A stretch of DNA of 64,000 nt from assembly GCA_948470255.1 (NCBI GenBank), contig CAOKOS010000003.1, positions 18,647-82,646 on the forward strand, written 5' to 3'. The position numbers and the translations under genes were made by a program. Below the pieces are notes generated by a model. That model searched no databases, was not told the origin of the DNA, and was given only the letters and a program-made list of their open reading frames with translations. Shown here in pieces: positions 29,762 through 38,347 of the stretch. Every line of letters starts with the position of its first letter. Within the stretch, counting starts at the first letter, position 1. The DNA comes from an uncultured Lachnotalea sp. (lineage in GTDB: Bacteria > Bacillota > Clostridia > Lachnospirales > Lachnospiraceae).

Positions 29762-30406
29762 ATGAAAGGAGAAATACCAATGTCAGAGAAAATTATGGAA
29801 AACAACAAGGTAACAGTAATCGGGGAAATCATATCGGGATTTACCTTCAGCCATGAGGTGTTTGGAGAGGGGTTTTATTTAACGGAAATATCCATTAACC
29901 GCCTCAGCGAACAGACAGATATTATTCCTCTTCTTATTTCGGAAAGGCTGATTGATATCACTGGTGATTATACGGGAATGTTGGTGGAAGCTTCCGGTCA
30001 GTTCCGATCTTACAATCGCCATGAAGGAACGAAAAATCGTCTGGTATTGTCTGTATTTGTAAGAGAAATCGCTTTTTTGGAGGAGTTTGGGGATTATACG
30101 AAAACAAACCAGATTTTTCTGGATGGATACATATGTAAAACGCCTATTTACAGAAAGACTCCTTTGGGAAGGGAAATTGCAGATCTTCTGGTGGCAGTAA
30201 ACCGTCCCTATGGAAAATCTGATTATATACCCTGCATTGCCTGGGGGCGCAATGCCAGATATGCTTCCGGTTTTGAAGTGGGAAGCCGCATTTGCGTATG
30301 GGGAAGGGTACAGAGCAGGGAATACGTAAAGCGTCTCAGTGAAACAGAAAGCGAAAGGCGCGTAGCTTATGAGGTTTCCGTCAGCAAATTGGAGTGGATG
30401 GAATAA
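29762..30406 (+). CDS. SSB-like (OB-fold) protein
   Basis: NKVTVIGEIISGFTFSHEVFGEGFYLTEISINRLS...YIPCIAWGRNARYASGFEVGSRICVWGRVQSREY. Confidence 0.8.
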   Translation: MKGEIPMSEKIMENNKVTVIGEIISGFTFSHEVFGEGFYLTEISINRLSEQTDIIPLLISERLIDITGDYTGMLVEASGQFRSYNRHEGTKNRLVLSVFVREIAFLEEFGDYTKTNQIFLDGYICKTPIYRKTPLGREIADLLVAVNRPYGKSDYIPCIAWGRNARYASGFEVGSRICVWGRVQSREYVKRLSETESERRVAYEVSVSKLEWME

Positions 30407-30468
30407 AAGTTGCATTATTCAGTAAACAATGGTAGAATAGCAGAAAATACGATGGTAGAATCTGGAGG

Positions 30469-30984
30469 ATGGCCATGAAAAAAGGAATTGTTCAGGTGGT
30501 GTGCGGAGAAAGTAAAGGAAAAAGCGCCTGCGCGGTAGGTATGGCGGTAAAGGCGGCCGGACGCAGCAAGAACATTGTTATCATCCAGTTCCTGAAGGGG
30601 AAAAATGAGGAAACTGAAATCAGTAAACGGCTGGAGCCTGAGATTAAGGTGTTTTCATTTGAGAAATCGGAGAAACATTATTGTGATTTAAATGAGGAAG
30701 AGAGACAGGAAGAAGCGGCAAACATGAAAAACGGTGTAAATTTTGCCAAGAAAGTACTGTCTACCCGCGGCTGTGACATTCTGGTTCTTGATGAAATATT
30801 GGGATTGGTGGATTGCGGAATTATTGAAGCTATGGATATTGAACGGCTTTTGGAAGCCAGGGCTGAAGATGTGGATGTAATCTTGACGGGGATTGTGTTC
30901 CCGGAAGAACTGAGCTGCTGCGTGGATCGGGTTTCCCGGATTGAGTCTGTGGATATTGAGGGTATTTGCCAGAAACATAGTTGA
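30469..30984 (+). CDS. CobO/BtuR-type corrinoid adenosyltransferase family protein
   Basis: GIVQVVCGESKGKSACAVGMAVKAAGRSKNIVIIQFLKG; ILVLDEILGLVDCGII. Confidence 0.85.
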   Translation: MAMKKGIVQVVCGESKGKSACAVGMAVKAAGRSKNIVIIQFLKGKNEETEISKRLEPEIKVFSFEKSEKHYCDLNEEERQEEAANMKNGVNFAKKVLSTRGCDILVLDEILGLVDCGIIEAMDIERLLEARAEDVDVILTGIVFPEELSCCVDRVSRIESVDIEGICQKHS

Positions 30985-31003
30985 AAGTTTTTGAGATCGG
31001 CGG

Positions 31004-31032
31004 TTGACAATATGGAATAATAGTGTTATGAT
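31004..31032 (+). promoter_or_regulatory. Sigma-A type promoter upstream of lysine riboswitch
   Basis: TTGACA (31004-31009), 17-nt spacer, TATGAT (31027-31032). Confidence 0.8.
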
Positions 31033-31050
31033 GTCCAAAAGAATTGAATA

Positions 31051-31220
31051 ACTAAGGTAGAGGTTGCGTTTTTCATCAGTATTCCGGCTGATATGCACAG
31101 GCATAGAGGAGGACGGAGGAAAGGGAAAAGCGCCGAAGGGACGAATAGCCTGGATAGGAGTTCCTGGGCATATGGTGAAAAACCATATGACTGTCATCCA
31201 GCCGGATGGAGCGCTACTAA
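31051..31220 (+). ncRNA. Lysine riboswitch (L-box)
   Basis: AGGTAGAGGTTGCG...GGGAAAAGCGCCGAAGGGACG...ACTGTCATCCAGCCGGATGGAGCGCTACT; directly precedes dapA. Confidence 0.92.
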
Positions 31221-31266
31221 AAAGATTTTTCGGCATGTGTTTTTATATGGTGTCGTTATTGAATTT

Positions 31267-31297
31267 AGAGAGCTGATTTCCGGTCAGCTCTTTTTGT
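31267..31297 (+). terminator. Riboswitch expression-platform terminator
   Basis: AGAGCTGA-TTTCCGG-TCAGCTCTTTTT. Confidence 0.88.
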
Positions 31298-31345
31298 TGT
31301 ATAGGAAACTTTGCTTCCAATATGACAAAAAACCCTATGGGGATC
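31297..31345. repeat. Dispersed intergenic repeat copy D
   Basis: TGTATAGGAAACTTTGCTTCCAATATGACAAAAAACCCTATGGGGAT; resembles 54577-54640. Confidence 0.6.
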
Positions 31346-31391
31346 AAAAATTTTTTGAAAAATGTTATATAATTTAGAAGGAGGAAAACAA

Positions 31392-32282
31392 ATGGCAGTA
31401 TTTAAAGGCGCAGGTGTGGCGATTGTCACTCCGTTTTGTGAAGATGGGGCTGTAAACTATGATAAACTGACAGAGATTTTAGAGGAGCAGATCACGGGAG
31501 GCACCGACAGTATTATTATATGCGGTACAACAGGGGAGGCTTCGACTTTAAGCCATGAAGAACATTTAGATGTGATCGGGCATACGGTGAAGGTGGTAAA
31601 TGGACGGATTCCTGTGATTGCAGGAACTGGTTCCAACAGTACGGAAACAGCAGTGTACCTTTCTGTGGAGGCGGAGAAGCTGGGGGCAGATGCCCTTCTT
31701 CAGGTAACCCCTTACTATAATAAAGCGACACAGAAAGGTCTGATTGCCCATTTTAGCGCAGTGGCAAATGCAGTGAAGATTCCTGTTATTTTGTACAATG
31801 TGCCCAGCCGTACTGGCTGCAATATCCTTCCTGAGACAGCAGTTTACCTGGCAAAAAATGTTTCCAATATTGTGGGAATCAAAGAAGCCTGCGGGAATAT
31901 CTCCCAAATTGCAAAATTAGCACAGCTGGCAGACGGTTGCATTGATATTTATTCGGGGAATGACGATCAAGTGGTACCGATTCTTTCTCTGGGGGGCCTG
32001 GGTGTGATTTCCGTACTTTCCAATGTGGCTCCGAAGCAGACACACGATATGGTGATGGCTTATTTAGAAGGGAACGTGGCAGAAAGCAGAAAAATGCAGC
32101 TGGAGGCCCTTCCGCTCATTGATGCCTTGTTCTGTGAAGTAAATCCGATTCCTGTCAAGACAGCTATGAACCTTATGGGTAAAGAATGTGGGCCTTTACG
32201 GGGTCCCCTGTCACCGATGGAACCTCAGAACGTGGAACGGTTAAAGGCGGCCATGGAAGCTTACGGGCTTCAGGTGGTATAG
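31392..32282 (+). CDS. dapA: 4-hydroxy-tetrahydrodipicolinate synthase
   Basis: [39 protein letters not shown]; downstream of L-box. Confidence 0.98.
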   Translation: MAVFKGAGVAIVTPFCEDGAVNYDKLTEILEEQITGGTDSIIICGTTGEASTLSHEEHLDVIGHTVKVVNGRIPVIAGTGSNSTETAVYLSVEAEKLGADALLQVTPYYNKATQKGLIAHFSAVANAVKIPVILYNVPSRTGCNILPETAVYLAKNVSNIVGIKEACGNISQIAKLAQLADGCIDIYSGNDDQVVPILSLGGLGVISVLSNVAPKQTHDMVMAYLEGNVAESRKMQLEALPLIDALFCEVNPIPVKTAMNLMGKECGPLRGPLSPMEPQNVERLKAAMEAYGLQVV

Positions 32283-32316
32283 ATAAAGAGGAAAAATTAC
32301 GGGAGGTTTCCAGATT

Positions 32317-33072
32317 ATGGTACGAGCAATTATGCACGGCTGCAATGGCCATATGGGGCAGGTGATTACCGGGCTGGCAGCAGAAGACAGTGAGCTTGGG
32401 ATTGTGGCAGGGATTGACCTGTCGGATCATATTAAAAATACGTATCCGGTTTTTAAGACCCTGGAAGAATGTAACGTGGAGGCAGATGTGATCATCGATT
32501 TCTGCTCTGCAAAGGCGGTGGATGCCTTGCTTGCCTACAGCGTGGCAAAGAAAATCCCGGTGGTAGTGTGTACAACCGGCCTTTCGGAAGCGCAGGTGGA
32601 AAAGGTCAGGAACGCTTCGGCTTCTGTGGCAGTCCTTAAATCAGCCAACATGTCCCTTGGGATTAATATGTTTTTGAAACTTTTGAAAGAGGCGGCGGTT
32701 ACGCTGGCCCCTGCCGGCTTTGATATGGAAATTGTAGAGCGTCACCATAACCAGAAGGTCGACGCACCCAGCGGAACAGCGCTGGCTTTAGCAGATTCCA
32801 TGAATGAAGCCCTGGATCATGGATATTCGTATAAATACGACCGTTCAAAAGAACGGGTGAAACGTTCCAAAACGGAGATTGGCATCAGCGCTGTCCGTGG
32901 CGGAAACATCGTGGGAGAACATGAGGTCATCTTTGCGGGAACGGATGAGGTGATCGAGTTTAAACATACGGCATATTCCAAGGCGGTTTTTGCAAAAGGA
33001 GCCCTTGAGGCCGCAAAATTTTTGGCGGGGAAGCCTGCAGGATTTTATGATATGAGTGATGTGATCGGCTGA
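32317..33072 (+). CDS. dapB: 4-hydroxy-tetrahydrodipicolinate reductase
   Basis: HGCNGHMGQVITGL, ERHHNQKVDAPSGTALALAD. Confidence 0.98.
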   Translation: MVRAIMHGCNGHMGQVITGLAAEDSELGIVAGIDLSDHIKNTYPVFKTLEECNVEADVIIDFCSAKAVDALLAYSVAKKIPVVVCTTGLSEAQVEKVRNASASVAVLKSANMSLGINMFLKLLKEAAVTLAPAGFDMEIVERHHNQKVDAPSGTALALADSMNEALDHGYSYKYDRSKERVKRSKTEIGISAVRGGNIVGEHEVIFAGTDEVIEFKHTAYSKAVFAKGALEAAKFLAGKPAGFYDMSDVIG

Positions 33073-33167
33073 TACCGCTGGTTTTTACATGGAAAAATTT
33101 TACAAATTAGTTTTCGCGCTTCCTGTACATATTATAAGTAGAAAATGTGTAAGAAGGAGAGAAAGCT

Positions 33168-33557
33168 ATGAAAACAAAACGTTTTTTGACTGTAGCAGCG
33201 CTTTTTCTGCTGACAGCTACTTTGCTGCTTTCCGGTTGTGGCTGGGGAAAGGGCGATGACAAAGAAACCACCAATGGCGCAGAAACCCATGAGCCTGCCA
33301 GCAGCGAAAGCGGAAGCAACGGCACTTCAGATAAAAATGAGGGCCAGAGCGGTGCAGAGACAAAGAATGACAACAGCACCAGCGCAACAAGTGGAGCTGG
33401 AACAACTGGAACAAGCGGGGCCGGAACCAACGGAACGAGTGGAGCCGGGACAAATGGAACCGACGGAGCTTTGGATGATGTGGGAGATGACGTCAGCAAG
33501 GCCATTGATGATGTGGGCAATGACTTAAGCCGCGGCCTTGAGGATGCCACAGAGTAA
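33168..33557 (+). CDS. Low-complexity lipoprotein
   Basis: Lipobox LLLSGC; Ser/Gly/Thr repeats GTSGAGTNGTSGAGTNGT. Confidence 0.75.
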   Translation: MKTKRFLTVAALFLLTATLLLSGCGWGKGDDKETTNGAETHEPASSESGSNGTSDKNEGQSGAETKNDNSTSATSGAGTTGTSGAGTNGTSGAGTNGTDGALDDVGDDVSKAIDDVGNDLSRGLEDATE

Positions 33558-33625
33558 CCATGTCAGGAAAAGGGAACCTTGCAGGAATATTTACTGCATA
33601 GGACGCAAAAACAGAATAAAAATAA

Positions 33626-33663
33626 AATTGGCTGCATCTATTGTGGGGTGCGGCCAATTTTAT
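33626..33663 (+). terminator. Rho-independent terminator
   Basis: AAAATTGGCTGCATCT...GGTGCGGCCAATTTT. Confidence 0.7.
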
Positions 33664-33740
33664 TGAATTTTGCGGTTGCGTTATCAATGGCCTTATATTA
33701 TAATTTACTCGTGTTTTAAGGAAATGACGGCTTATTATCT

Positions 33741-33837
33741 TGCCAGGGAAACAACCTGCAGACGGCTTCTGGTGTGCAGAGCCTGTTTCAGTGGCAAATA
33801 CCTCATTGGGCCTCTAACGGAGAACATCCGTGGGGGG
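33741..33837 (+). ncRNA. Structured purB leader RNA (unassigned)
   Basis: TGCCA-GG-GAAACA-AC-CTGCA...TGCAG-AGCC-TGTTTC-AG-TGGCA hairpin (33741-33796) followed by CCTCTAACGGA-GAACA-TCCGTGGGGG hairpin (33811-33836), upstream of purB. Confidence 0.45.
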
Positions 33838-33949
33838 ATACATAAAATAATTGCAAAAACATGCAAAGTATATTTAATGATACCGATTGGAGCGAGTGTG
33901 CTCTTGTCAACCGACGGTATGAATGGTGAATGTTGGAAAGGAAACCGCT

Positions 33950-35380
33950 ATGTACGACAGATATCAAAGCCCTTTATCGGAGCGTTACGCCAGTAAAGAA
34001 ATGCAGTATATTTTTTCACCGGACAAAAAATTCCGGACATGGAGGAAACTTTGGATTGCCCTTGCGGAGACAGAGCATGAGCTGGGGCTTCCTGTGACCA
34101 AGGAGCAGATTGAGGAGCTTAAAGCCCATCAGGACGATATCAATTATGAGGTGGCGAAACAGAGAGAAAAAGAAGTGCGCCATGACGTCATGTCCCATGT
34201 GTATGCATATGGAGTCCAGTGTCCCGGCGCGAAGGGGATCATCCATCTGGGCGCCACATCCTGCTATGTGGGGGACAATACAGACATCATCATCATGACA
34301 GAAGCCCTTAGGCTGGTTCGGAAAAAACTGGTCAATGTGATCCATGGGTTAGCGGCGTTTGCAGACCAGTACAAATCCCAGGCGACTTTGGCGTTTACCC
34401 ATTTTCAGCCGGCCCAGCCCACTACAGTGGGGAAGCGGGCCTCTCTGTGGCTGCAGGATTTGACCATGGATTTGGAGGATGTGGATTACGTGCTGGGAAC
34501 CATGAAGCTTTTAGGCTCCAAAGGAACCACCGGGACCCAGGCCAGCTTTCTGGAGCTTTTTGACGGCGACCACGAAAAAGTGAAGCAAGTGGATAAAAAA
34601 ATTGCTGAGAAAATGGGCTTTGACGGCTGCTACAGCGTGTCGGGCCAGACTTATTCCCGAAAAGTGGACAGCCGCGTACTGAATGTCCTGGCGGGTATTG
34701 CCCAGAGCGCCCACAAGTTTTCCAACGATATCAGGCTTCTTCAGCATTTGAAGGAAGTGGAAGAACCTTTTGAAAAAAGCCAGATCGGTTCATCGGCTAT
34801 GGCTTATAAGCGGAATCCCATGCGCAGCGAGCGGATGGCATCTCTGGCGGATTATGTGATGGCGGATGCCATGAATCCTATGCTGGTAGCTTCAACCCAG
34901 TGGTTTGAGCGGACTTTGGATGATTCTGCAAATAAACGCCTCAGTATCCCGGAAGGATTTCTGGCTGTGGACGGAATTCTGGATTTATATTTGAACGTGG
35001 TGGACGGACTGGTGGTTTATCCCAAAGTCATTGAGAAGAGACTCCAGTCGGAGCTGCCCTTTATGGCCACAGAAAACATTATGATGGATGCCGTGAAGGC
35101 CGGAGGCGACAGACAGGAGCTTCACGAAAAAATCCGTACCTTGTCCATGGAAGCAGGGCGGAATGTAAAAGTAAACGGCCAGGAGAACAATTTGTTGGAG
35201 CTGATTGCGGCTGACCCCGCTTTTAATATGAGCCTTTCGGAACTTGAAAAGACCATGGATCCTTCCCGGTACGTGGGACGCTCCGCGGAGCAGGTGGAAG
35301 AGTTCCTGTCAGAGGTGGTTGCGCCGATTCTGGAAGCCAATAAGGAAATTCTCGGCGTTAAAGCGGAAATCAATGTATAA
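33950..35380 (+). CDS. purB: Adenylosuccinate lyase
   Basis: MYDRYQSPLSERYASKEMQYIFSPDKKFRTWRKLW; GSSAMAYKRNPMRSE signature. Confidence 0.98.
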   Translation: MYDRYQSPLSERYASKEMQYIFSPDKKFRTWRKLWIALAETEHELGLPVTKEQIEELKAHQDDINYEVAKQREKEVRHDVMSHVYAYGVQCPGAKGIIHLGATSCYVGDNTDIIIMTEALRLVRKKLVNVIHGLAAFADQYKSQATLAFTHFQPAQPTTVGKRASLWLQDLTMDLEDVDYVLGTMKLLGSKGTTGTQASFLELFDGDHEKVKQVDKKIAEKMGFDGCYSVSGQTYSRKVDSRVLNVLAGIAQSAHKFSNDIRLLQHLKEVEEPFEKSQIGSSAMAYKRNPMRSERMASLADYVMADAMNPMLVASTQWFERTLDDSANKRLSIPEGFLAVDGILDLYLNVVDGLVVYPKVIEKRLQSELPFMATENIMMDAVKAGGDRQELHEKIRTLSMEAGRNVKVNGQENNLLELIAADPAFNMSLSELEKTMDPSRYVGRSAEQVEEFLSEVVAPILEANKEILGVKAEINV

Positions 35381-35407
35381 TTGCAGGAAATTGCAGGAGG
35401 AGAAAAA

Positions 35408-36697
35408 ATGGTAAGAGCGATTGTAGGGGCCAACTGGGGCGATGAGGGAAAAGGCAAGATTACGGACATGCTGGCTGAGGAATCTGATATCATAATCCGG
35501 TTCCAGGGCGGCAGCAATGCGGGCCACACCATTGTCAATGATTATGGCAAATTTGCATTGCATCTGCTTCCTTCCGGCGTTTTTTATAATCATACCACCA
35601 GCATTATCGGTAATGGCGTGGCATTAAATATTCCTTATCTGCTGAAGGAGATTAAAGCTCTGGAGGAGAAAGGTGTGCCTACCCCGAAGGTTCTTGTATC
35701 TGACAGGGCGCAGATCATGATGCCTTATCATATGCTTCTGGATGCCTGTGAGGAGGCAAGGCTGGCGGGAAAATCTTTTGGTTCCACCAAATCGGGAATA
35801 GCACCTTTTTACTCCGATAAATATGCGAAAATCGGTTTCCAGGTCAGCGAGCTGTTTGGCTGCCCGGAGACATTGAAAGACAAGGTAAAAAATGTCTGTA
35901 CTTTGAAAAATGTAATGCTTGTGAACCTGTATAACCAGCCGGCCCTGGAACCGGAAGAAGTTTTTGAAACTTTGATGGAATATAAGGAGATGATAGCGCC
36001 TTATGTGTGTGATGTTTCCGCATATCTTGATAAGGCATTAAAAGAGGGAAAGAATATTCTCTTAGAAGGGCAGTTAGGTTCCCTGAAAGATCCGGATCAT
36101 GGTATTTATCCCATGGTGACATCCTCTTCCACACTGGCTGCTTACGGCGCCATCGGGGCGGGGATTCCCCCTTATGAGATCAAAAACATTACAACAGTTG
36201 TAAAAGCTTATTCCAGCGCTGTGGGTGCTGGGGCCTTTGTCAGCGAGCTTTTTGGAGAGGAAGCGCAGGAGCTTCGCGACAGAGGCGGAGACGGCGGAGA
36301 ATATGGTGTCACCACAGGGCGTCCCAGAAGAGTGGGATGGTTTGATGCAGTGGCCAGCCGTTATGGCTGCCGGGTACAGGGAGCGACGGAAGCTGTTTTG
36401 ACGGTTCTGGACGTATTGGGGTATCTGGATGAGATCCCCATTTGTGTGGGATATGAGTTTGACGGGAAAGTCACCAGAGATTTTCCTGTTACATCCATGC
36501 TGGAATACTGTAAGCCGGTTTACAAGACCCTTCCCGGCTGGAAATGTAATATCCGCGGGATCCGCAATTATGAAGAGCTGCCGGAAAACTGCCGGAATTA
36601 TATCGAAGAGATTGAAAGGGAACTTGGAGTGCCGGTAACCATGGTGTCCAATGGTCCCGGGAGAAACGAGATCATAAAGAGGACTCCTCTCATTTGA
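35408..36697 (+). CDS. purA: Adenylosuccinate synthetase
   Basis: VGANWGDEGKGKITDMLAEESDIIIRFQGGSNAGHTIV. Confidence 0.98.
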   Translation: MVRAIVGANWGDEGKGKITDMLAEESDIIIRFQGGSNAGHTIVNDYGKFALHLLPSGVFYNHTTSIIGNGVALNIPYLLKEIKALEEKGVPTPKVLVSDRAQIMMPYHMLLDACEEARLAGKSFGSTKSGIAPFYSDKYAKIGFQVSELFGCPETLKDKVKNVCTLKNVMLVNLYNQPALEPEEVFETLMEYKEMIAPYVCDVSAYLDKALKEGKNILLEGQLGSLKDPDHGIYPMVTSSSTLAAYGAIGAGIPPYEIKNITTVVKAYSSAVGAGAFVSELFGEEAQELRDRGGDGGEYGVTTGRPRRVGWFDAVASRYGCRVQGATEAVLTVLDVLGYLDEIPICVGYEFDGKVTRDFPVTSMLEYCKPVYKTLPGWKCNIRGIRNYEELPENCRNYIEEIERELGVPVTMVSNGPGRNEIIKRTPLI

Positions 36698-36721
36698 AGG
36701 TGAGGAGTCAGCGAAACCATA

Positions 36722-36752
36722 AGCGTCGGGAAAACTTCCGGCGCTTTTTTCA
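36722..36752 (+). terminator. Rho-independent terminator after purA
   Basis: AGCGTCGG-GAAAAC-TTCCGGCGCTTTTTT. Confidence 0.7.
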
Positions 36753-36769
36753 CAGACGCAGGAGGAACT

Positions 36770-37387
36770 ATGGTACATACATTGATTTTTGATATTGGAA
36801 ATGTGTTGGCGGATTTTAACTGGAAGTCTTATCTGTATAGCTGGAAGCTTCCGGCCAGGGAACATGAGATTGTGGAACAGGCGTTATTTATGAGTCCTAT
36901 GTGGAAAGAAGTGGATCGGGGACGTCTGTCGGATGAGGAAATTTTAGCCGCCATATGCAGGGAAGCGCCGGGATATGAGAGCCTGATCCGCGAAATTTAT
37001 GCAGGAGCGGCCGTGGCGGTCAGCGAAAATGATTATGCACCGGGGCTTTTGAAACGGTTAAAAGAACTGGGATATCGGATTTATATCCTTTCTAATTATG
37101 GAAAAACTTTTTATGAACAGCGCTTATCCAGTTTTAAGTTTTTGGAATATACAGACGGACAAGTGATTTCTTATCAGGAAAAGCATATTAAGCCGGAGCC
37201 GGAGATATATAAAACGCTGCTTTCCAGATATGGAATCCTTCCGGAAGACGCGGTCTTTTTTGACGACATTCCGGTAAATCTGGAAGCAGCGAAAAAATTT
37301 GGTATTCATACGGTGCAGGTGACGGGGTATGAATCCATCATAAAAGGCTTAGGGCAGTTTGGAATCCGGTTGTCAGACCGCCTTTAA
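36770..37387 (+). CDS. HAD family hydrolase
   Basis: IFDIGNVLADFNW, YILSNYGK, FFDDIPVNLEAAKKFGIHTVQVTG. Confidence 0.9.
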   Translation: MVHTLIFDIGNVLADFNWKSYLYSWKLPAREHEIVEQALFMSPMWKEVDRGRLSDEEILAAICREAPGYESLIREIYAGAAVAVSENDYAPGLLKRLKELGYRIYILSNYGKTFYEQRLSSFKFLEYTDGQVISYQEKHIKPEPEIYKTLLSRYGILPEDAVFFDDIPVNLEAAKKFGIHTVQVTGYESIIKGLGQFGIRLSDRL

Positions 37388-38065
37388 AATCTGTAAGGCC
37401 AGCCCTTCAATGATCAGGTCAAAATGCTCCTGATAATAAGCCTCGCTGGCATAGGTGCCTTTTATACGGGCGCCAAATTCTGAGAGGGTGTTGAGAACCC
37501 TGGCAAATTCGTCTTCTTTGTAGCCCTGGCGGCTGATCACCAGAAAATATTCTTTTGTTGCCGGATTCCTGTACAGGGAATTGTGGCCATCAAAAGAAGC
37601 TTCCAGTACCTGGGCGGCCTGGGAGACGTGATCCAGGGAACGAAAATGAAAAATACGTAAATCCTCGGAAGAGGATGCCTCTTTTGGCTCATCAGAAGGA
37701 GTGGTAAGGTCTGGGGCCGGCGCGCCTTCCAGAGTAAAAGGGACGGAAGGGTCTTCACCTGCGCCATCCTCCTCAGAACCAGGAGAAAATTTGGCAAATC
37801 GGGTATCCAGCTCCTCCGGATCATCCACTTTCGTAATAATCAGCATAATGCTGTCGGTGGACAACGGGATGGCTTCTACCATCAAAGGGTTATCTTCGGC
37901 ATCAAAGCCAAAATCATTGAAGGCCTGCTGCATCATTTCCCGAAACAGGTTGCGGGCCTTTGTACTGCCGTAGGCCAGTTCCCCCAGGTTCAGCTGGCGG
38001 TCGGTCAGGTCATTGCTATTAAGAGTACAGCGTATTTGGTTTTCACTGATTTTTTCTATTTTCAA
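37373..38065 (-). CDS. mecA: Adaptor protein MecA
   Basis: MKIEKISENQIRCTLNSNDLTDRQLNLGELAYGSTKARNLFREMMQQAFNDFGFDAEDNPLMVEAIP. Confidence 0.9.
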   Translation of the reverse strand: MKIEKISENQIRCTLNSNDLTDRQLNLGELAYGSTKARNLFREMMQQAFNDFGFDAEDNPLMVEAIPLSTDSIMLIITKVDDPEELDTRFAKFSPGSEEDGAGEDPSVPFTLEGAPAPDLTTPSDEPKEASSSEDLRIFHFRSLDHVSQAAQVLEASFDGHNSLYRNPATKEYFLVISRQGYKEDEFARVLNTLSEFGARIKGTYASEAYYQEHFDLIIEGLALQILKAV

Positions 38066-38250
38066 TCGTATTCACTTCCTGTCTGAAATATATTATGGCT
38101 GGCTTTAGTATATACAATACGGCCGCAGATGTAAAGTGTGATTTTCCTGATTGGGGAAGAATGTGGAAACTTAAATGGCAGCAGAATTGACTTTCCATAA
38201 AAAATGAAATATGATATGGAAGAAGCGAAAAGAGGCTACATCTTTTTTAG

Positions 38251-38309
38251 TGTATAGAGAAACTTAATTTCCATACAATAAAAACCCGCCGCAGGATTCT
38301 TTGTTCTAA
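38251..38309. repeat. Dispersed intergenic repeat copy C (short)
   Basis: TGTATAGAGAAACTTAATTTCCATACAATAAAAACCCGCCGCAGGATTCTTTGTTCTA. Confidence 0.65.
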
Positions 38310-38347
38310 TTATAATAAAGTATAAAGTACAATACATGGAGGTATCT

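Noticed and set aside
33107-33550. Minus-strand 147-aa ORF over the lipoprotein gene
   Set aside because: Antisense to a well-supported lipoprotein; composition (VPAPLVPLV repeats) is a mirror of its low-complexity repeat.
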